The translations under genes were made by a program, and so were the position numbers. This document shows positions 59,901-64,000 of a DNA stretch of 64,000 bases, one piece after another. Every line of letters starts with the position of its first letter. Position 1 is the stretch's first letter. Where the stretch lies: contig OY725488.1 of the NCBI GenBank assembly GCA_963281255.1, positions 8,033,524-8,097,523 on the forward strand. The letters run 5' to 3'. Under the pieces are notes generated by a model that worked only from the letters and a program-made list of their open reading frames with translations, searched no databases and had not been told where the DNA came from. The DNA comes from Aphrocallistes beatrix. Its lineage: Eukaryota > Porifera > Hexactinellida > Sceptrulophora > Aphrocallistidae.

Positions 59901-62900
59901 TTTTTCGTTATTTATCGAAAAATATCGATACATGACCAATATTTTCTGATATTTTCTGAACACTAAGACATACACGGGCGCAACAAAGTTTACACCGATA
60001 TCTCGGTATGAAATAATATATCGATATTTGTCAAACCTCGATTTGTTTCCTTTCCAAAATGGCAGATTCTTGCAAGCACACCTGAACACAACGCTCGAAT
60101 TGTCAAAAACATGAACACATTCCTCCACTGGTATTGCCCTTATCTTGGCCAAGACATCTTGAAAAACACACTATTCTAGCCCTTCATGCAATGAATCTTA
60201 TTCACACCTGAACATTTATTAAAAACAAGCGCGCTTCGCTCGCTTGCGCTGCGCGGCTGGTGGACACTTTGTGTCCGGCAGAGGCGCCCTTTGGGCGGCT
60301 AGGCACACATTAATTAATTATAAGGTAGATAACATCACTAAATACGTCTGTCTTACTGTTATAATCGATATCGCTCGAAAAATCACCAAATCTGTCAATT
60401 TTAGAAATTTTGATACGTAATGATGACGTCATAACAGAGTGATGAGTCATCATTTTTTTATGATAGATCATATGTGAGATATATTAATATACACATTCTA
60501 TTAAAATTTCAGCCTCCTATAACTTAAAATGGCTGAGTTATGAAAGAATGAAATTTCTAATAATTAAAAAAAGGTGACAATTACGTCATAATTTCATGAT
60601 GAGTCGACATTTTCGTCTGAGGTCAGATATAGATAGATAGATAAATACAGTAGAACTCGGTTAGTACGTACTCGGGATAAGACGTACTTCGGCTTAGTAC
60701 GTACTCATTTCTCTGAACCAAAATTCATTTATTATATAGATTTAGTAATATCAACTCGGTTAGTACGTACTTACAGATAGTACGTACTTTTTTCCGCTTC
60801 CCGGAGGGGTACGTACTAACCGAGTTCTACTGTATAGTATTCGACCACCACGGAACACTAGATACAAATAGTATTAAAGTAGGTATATTCATAAAAGGAA
60901 TATGTACTCACTGTAGGAAATGCTTTATTTTTTCTTTCAAATTCGGAATCTACATATTCTAATTACTCACAAGCGCGCTTCGCTTACTTGCACTGCGCGG
61001 CTGGCGAAAAGTTGTGTCCGCCAGAGGCGCCCTTTGGGCGCCTGTGGTCACATTGATTAATTATAAGGGAGATAACATCTCTAAATACGTCTGTCCTATT
61101 ATTATAATCGATATCGCACGAAAAATCAGCAAATTTGTCAATTTTGAAAATTTTGATGCGTAATGATAACGTCATTACAGAGTGATGAGTTATCATTTTT
61201 TGATGATAGTTGCATCATATGTGAGATATATTAATATGTACATTCTATTAAAATTTCAGCCTTCTATCACTTGAAATGGCTGAGTTATGGTCGAAAAACT
61301 GAAATTTCTAATTATTAAAAAAAGGTGACAATGACGTCATAATTCCATGATACTTAGTGGAGCCATAGCCAAAATATTCCCACTTGCCAAAAATCAGCTT
61401 TCTGTGCCTGGCAGTTTCTTCAATCACATATATAGATATACAGTCAGGGTTGCTTATTGTGAACCACCAGGGGACCAAAAAATATGTTCATAATAGAGAT
61501 ACATATTAAGCGAACTTGATTCAATACAAATCTTATCTAAAAATGAAATTGGGACCAGAAGGTTAGTTCATAATAAACGAATGTTCATATTAAGCGGGTT
61601 CATAATAAGCGACCCTGACTGTATATATATACACATTGATTAATCGAGTTTTAATAGTAAGGATAATTGAGAGTCTGAACTCAATTACTAATTGCCAAGT
61701 TTAATAATATCTACATTTGATACCTGATGTCATTTGTTCCTAATCCCGGTCATTATACATGATGGTGATCAGTGACACAAAGTGGCACAAGTTGATAATT
61801 TTCTAAATTAGAATAAGTATTTATGTTGAAAGTTTTCAAAAATGAGTAATTCGGATGTGTAAATTATGAATTTGAAATTAAAAATAGAGTATTTCTTGCA
61901 ATTTGAGTATATATTCCTTTATGAACAGATCCACAGAATACTTTTGTCCAGGTAGCAATAATATTATATCAAATAAATTAATCAAAGACCTCCATGATTA
62001 GTCTATGGTATTCATTATGTAGATTTCATCCTTTTTGTCCTACGAGTCACTTAATGGAGCTGCACTTTTGATAAAATATTGACACTATCATTATCATTAA
62101 AGATATTTCGAGGCCTCATCAGCGATTTCTGTCTTGATTTTTACTTTTAATGTAACTTGTTTCACAATGTTGTTTATGTTAACAAGATGATATTTTTATT
62201 AGAATTAACTGACCTAACGTGTGATAAGATTTCCAATCTCTTGAGTCAGATCACCTCTACAAAGTACAGTTCAGAATGGGCCTACATCAAAGCTCTAGAA
62301 CCTGACTGCTCCACCTGCTGTGTTAATTTCATGAAGACTTTGTCTTTATATATTGATGATCTCATCGTACCACTGCTGGGAGGTATCTTGGCTATCCTTG
62401 ACACTCACGACAATTTGGATTTACCATTTCATAAAGAAGAAAATATTAAAGAACTCTGGGGAATGTTTTATCGAGATGAGAATATAATCAATTTGAGTTC
62501 TTTGATTACAGAACGATCTTTGAATTCTCGCCACTCAATTCTAAATCACTCAAGAAAGATAAAACTGGTGAAGAATTATTTTCCTTTTTTTTGGAATATC
62601 TACCAGCAAGTTAACCATCTTTTTCATCAAATGTGCGCTAATATTGGTAAGTTGATTGATTTAAATGCAGCTTCTATTAGGGATGTATTTTAGGGTATAT
62701 AGGTTCCCCATCCTTGAATACAAAAGTATTCAGGCGCATACACCTAGCTAAGCAACCCACCTAGCAATCAAATTCTAGTTCCGCTGATTTGTTCTTACCA
62801 TGCATGCATTCCCTATTTGAGATTATGTAGATTATGTTCACCAAACTTAATTTACGATCTCAATTATAATGTTTATTATCTTAGGCATTAATGAGACGTT

Positions 62901-63626
62901 TGAGAGGTTTGAAGATAATTTCAATCAATCATCAATCGATAGAGCAGTGTCTACAGTGAATAACAGGAATACTAAGAGCGCTCTTTCTATTCAAGAAGCA
63001 TACCTGAGGGACTTTTCTACTCTACACATGTCATATGTGCATTGGCAATTGTTTCGGGTAATCAAGAAGAATTTAGTTATACATTTTGTATCCTAAAAGC
63101 TAAATTATATTTTCCAATACTATTTTTGAGAAACATTTTATTTTTTTAATATTTTCTAGACTCTATACATCATGTTGTCCGTTGCTACTTCTAAACACAG
63201 GAGAACGAGAATGGATGAGGGTGTAGCAGAAGACTATGTACACCCTGATAAGCTACCAGAAGTAACGATTCCTAGTATACACATAGCTTATCATCTGATA
63301 CGGAGAAGAATAGTATTTGTTAATGAAGCGTTCAGTCTCGGGATTAAGTTTCCTCCAAAGCATATTATTTGTCATGAAAATTGGTACCAAAATCCGAAAA
63401 CGTTTTTTGAATTAAGAAACATTGATTTTATGATCTTTGAATGCGCTATAAAAAAATGTTTAGAAGCAGTGCAACATTTGAAAATACATACATCTCCTGA
63501 AGAATTTTATCAAAATGTTGTACAGTATCATAATTTTGTTGATATTGTTTCGAATTACAGTAGTTTGATAGAAGAAAACTGGAATCTATTTCAGAATGAC
63601 TTTGGAGGAGAGATAGATTCTCTAAG
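44912..63626 (+). CDS. RNF213: RNF213/mysterin-like giant AAA+ ATPase and E3 ligase (3' end outside window)
   Basis: RNF213 is a dynein-like AAA+ machine and ubiquitin ligase that acts on lipid droplets and on bacterial lipopolysaccharide in vertebrates. Coding exons: 44912-54493 (3194 codons, one exon), 56683-56848, 62203-62646, 62885-63057, 63160-63626, all in phase, 3610 residues so far. The N-terminus has a Cys zinc knuckle (CQNRECKFYN, then CCPFCQSP). ATPase sites: SGNGKS 1709-1714 (weak Walker A), GDTGCGKT 2117-2124 with LFFDEANT, and GKPGTSKS 2457-2464 with CVVLDEVGLAED. The block FIGLSNWALDPAKMNRGIML and FEKFPPPLINRLEKH are signature sequences of the family. Later exons (SLYIDDLIVPLLGGILAILD, then DNLDL) match the stalk between ATPase and RING in RNF213. 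The RING itself must lie past base 64000. The donor at 54494 (CCG|GTTTGT) is weak. A/T-rich codons. Introns 2 (5.35 kb) and 1 (2.2 kb) are full of transposons. Confidence 0.9.
54870..55472 (+). mobile_element. Hairpin-tailed family copy in RNF213 intron 1
   Basis: Contains the subtype words GGCTAGAAAC, CTTCCAACGGTTGACATGGG and TAGGGGTGTA, then ends in the GC-rich tail (GCAGGGCGACTCTGCGGACA, CGCAGTGTC, then GCGCAAGCAAGCGAAGCACG and CTTGT). A hAT-type element is nested at 54966-55234. The left boundary is not sharp. Confidence 0.7.
54966..55234. mobile_element. hAT-type MITE with perfect 8-bp target duplication
   Basis: Ends CAGGGTTGCCGTGGGAAT and ATTCCCAAGGCAACCCTG are inverted repeats. The flanks CTAGAAAC at 54958-54965 and 55235-55242 are identical. 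The centre is a run of TGTGGGTTTC-like units. It inserted into a copy of the hairpin-tailed family, so it is younger than that copy. Confidence 0.9.
55721..56171. mobile_element. MITE with ~100-bp inverted arms in RNF213 intron 1
   Basis: The left arm ACTAAATGCTGAAAATGACT then AACTACCAACT pairs with the right arm AGTTGGTAGTT then AGTCATTTTCAGCATTTAGT. Pairing continues through GACGTATTCAG-type and TATTGATAGGAT-type words. About 250 bp of unique A/T-rich DNA lie in the centre. No ORF. Confidence 0.75.
57169..58086 (+). mobile_element. Hairpin-tailed family, full copy 1 in RNF213 intron 2
   Basis: Begins TATATTAAAATGCTAGGATT, then GTCCGAATTGATTGAAGA and TTGGCAAGTCGTAGAGATAC. Contains three direct repeats of about 140-155 bp (marked by CTAGCTTCCA then GTAGATTTCGAATATCA at about 57575, 57715 and 57860). 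Ends in the tail GCGGACACTGTGTGTCCGC then CGCAGCGCAAGCAAGCGAAG and CGTGCTTGT. It directly abuts copy 2. No ORF. Confidence 0.8.
58087..58828 (+). mobile_element. Hairpin-tailed family, full copy 2 in RNF213 intron 2
   Basis: Head-to-tail with copy 1. Starts ATATATTAAAACGCTAGAAT; has two, not three, of the internal ~140-bp repeats; and ends GTGGACACAAAGTGTCCAC, AGCCGCGGAGCGCAAGCAAG and GTGCGCTTGT. The junction fixes both ends of the element: TATATTAAAA at the start and GCTTGT at the finish. Confidence 0.8.
58862..59555. mobile_element. hAT-type element filled with AACTCATT / GAGTTGGT minisatellite
   Basis: Perfect inverted ends of about 29 bp (CAGGGCTGTATCAACTCATT inward; complement at the right end). 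The interior consists of ATTCAACTCATTCA-type short repeats (58910-59100) and about eight units of a self-complementary GAATGAGTTGGTTCAATCAA type repeat (59165-59450). CTCTGGTG before and GTCTGGTG just after the element resemble an 8-bp target duplication. Confidence 0.82.
59800..60025. repeat. CGATATATCG-rich degenerate repeat
   Basis: Many copies of CCGATATATCG, ATATCGATA and TATCGAAAAATATCG, starting and ending near ACACCGATAT. Probably a foldback element remnant in RNF213 intron 2; no coding signal supported. Confidence 0.5.
60235..60605 (-). mobile_element. Hairpin-tailed family copy, minus orientation
   Basis: Begins with the tail in reverse (ACAAGCGCGCTTCGCTCGCT, then GGACACTTTGTGTCC and GGCGCCCTTTGGGCG), followed by TTAATTAATTATAAGGTAGA and the same body as the copy at 60969 (AATCGATATCG, TGATGACGTCATAAC, AAAATGGCTGAGTTATG). 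The 5' terminus is missing. Confidence 0.75.
60647..60833. mobile_element. Intact Tigger-like MITE, GTACGTAC subtype (187 bp)
   Basis: Termini ACAGTAGAACTCGGTTAGTA and TACTAACCGAGTTCTACTGT are perfect inverted repeats flanked by TA. The interior is studded with TAGTACGTAC. Related words occur in the MED25 intron at 377-453. Confidence 0.87.
60969..61666 (-). mobile_element. Hairpin-tailed family, near-complete copy, minus orientation
   Basis: Runs from the reversed tail ACAAGCGCGCTTCGCTTACT through GGCGCCCTTTGGGCGCC, ATTAATTATAAGGGAGATAA and AAATGGCTGAGTTATGG to the terminus TTAATCGAGTTTTAATAGTA then AGGAT. A Tigger-like MITE (61440-61622) is inserted near the 5' end. Gives the full layout of the second subtype. 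Confidence 0.75.
61440..61622. mobile_element. Tigger-like MITE, GCTTATTGTGAAC subtype (183 bp)
   Basis: Ends ACAGTCAGGGTTGCTTATTG and the near-complement at the right (AATAAGCGACCCTGACTGT), flanked by TA. Interior words TTCATATTAAGCG repeat the terminal theme. Nested in a hairpin-tailed copy. Confidence 0.85.
61667..62202. other. 3' end of RNF213 intron 2
   Basis: A/T-rich intron sequence without a recognised element. It ends in a good acceptor (TATTTTTATTAG at about 62191-62202) that restores the phase left by the exon ending at 56848. Confidence 0.6.
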
Positions 63627-63637
63627 GTATATTTAAT

Positions 63638-63765
63638 ACAGTAGAACCTCTATATGTGGGAAAAATTTGGGTAATCTTTATTCGTTTCCATACAGATGAC
63701 CCTCTAGAAGTGGGGAAGTGGGGAATGGGGAGTTAAAAATTTCAGAAATTGTTTTCCCATTCAAA
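63638..63765. mobile_element. Tigger-like element fragment at window end
   Basis: Starts ACAGTAGAACCTCTATATGT then GGG, the canonical Tigger-type terminus, within the RNF213 intron that begins at 63627. Internal GTGGGGAAGTGGGGAATGGG. The matching right end was not found before base 64000. Confidence 0.6.
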
Positions 63766-64000
63766 TTAACTTCTTTATTTGTGCTAGGCTAGATTCGGTT
63801 AACCGGCTAACAGCCATCAATCTCGGTTAGCGGTTACGAAGTTCTTAGATCGGTTAGCCGATCTGCTTTATTTTCTCAGTATTTAGACTAATTTAATTGT
63901 TTTTCGACGAAGATTCATGAATATTACTCCTAAAAATTTGATAATACAATATAATTTATATATTCTAATCGGTAATGCGGAAATGGTTCGACTTTTCGAA

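Noticed and set aside
59796-60152. Minus-strand 118-codon frame starting MAKIRAIPVEECVHVF, with a CAC...K pattern like a BED-finger remnant
   Set aside because: Only one weak Cys cluster, then CGATAT-repeat-encoded Tyr/Arg/Ile-rich residues; could be a transposon scrap but cannot be supported.

Overview
This is nuclear DNA from a multicellular, ciliated animal. Evidence for that: split genes with GT-AG introns, an axonemal dynein intermediate chain, a Mediator subunit, Arp2/3, spatacsin, a deltex-type E3 ligase and an RNF213-type giant ATPase/E3, set among many short inverted-repeat transposons (hAT, Tigger/pogo-like and a hairpin-tailed family). The phylum cannot be fixed by reading. An early-branching or other invertebrate is likely, but that is inference.

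Layout. All ten recognisable host genes lie on the + strand. 1-8782: 3' part of MED25, with its repeat-rich C-terminus. 8783-11163: a field of small palindromic elements. 11164-21910: a compact block of mitochondrial malate dehydrogenase (carrying a minus-strand Merlin-type transposase-derived ORF in intron 1), axonemal dynein intermediate chain DNAI2, a tiny single-pass membrane protein with four tyrosine motifs, an intronless deltex-family E3 with a macro-like domain, and ARPC1 copy A. 21911-29169: repeat-dominated DNA (a 136-bp tRNA-like tandem array, a 2-kb minisatellite, nested transposons). 29170-30451: ARPC1 copy B. 30452-33480: intergenic repeats. 33481-41934: spatacsin (SPG11). 42510-43337: a membrane protein of the DUF1295/steroid-reductase-like group. 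44912 to beyond the end: an RNF213/mysterin homologue whose first coding exon is 9.6 kb and whose later introns are crowded with nested transposons. The RING region of that gene is not yet reached at base 64000.

How the genes relate. Most are housekeeping or cell-structure genes with no obvious shared pathway (transcription, TCA cycle, ciliary motility, actin branching, lysosome/endosome function). Two ubiquitin E3 genes, the deltex-macro protein and RNF213, belong to families tied to innate defence and ADP-ribose or lipid signalling in vertebrates. The tyrosine-motif membrane protein sits 223 bp upstream of the deltex gene. A functional link between these is inference only.

Most interesting points: the DAP10/LAT-like mini adaptor; the KH-like plus macro-like plus RING-DTC single-chain protein, which resembles a fusion of the vertebrate DTX3L/PARP9 pair; the intron-nested Merlin-derived ORF without a catalytic domain; the two ARPC1 copies whose exon interiors are almost identical while exon ends and introns have diverged (gene-conversion mosaic); and a repeat family with a shared GC-rich hairpin tail present in about ten copies. 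Exon boundaries were read by eye from splice sites and reading phase and are good to about a base or two. None has been tested against transcripts.
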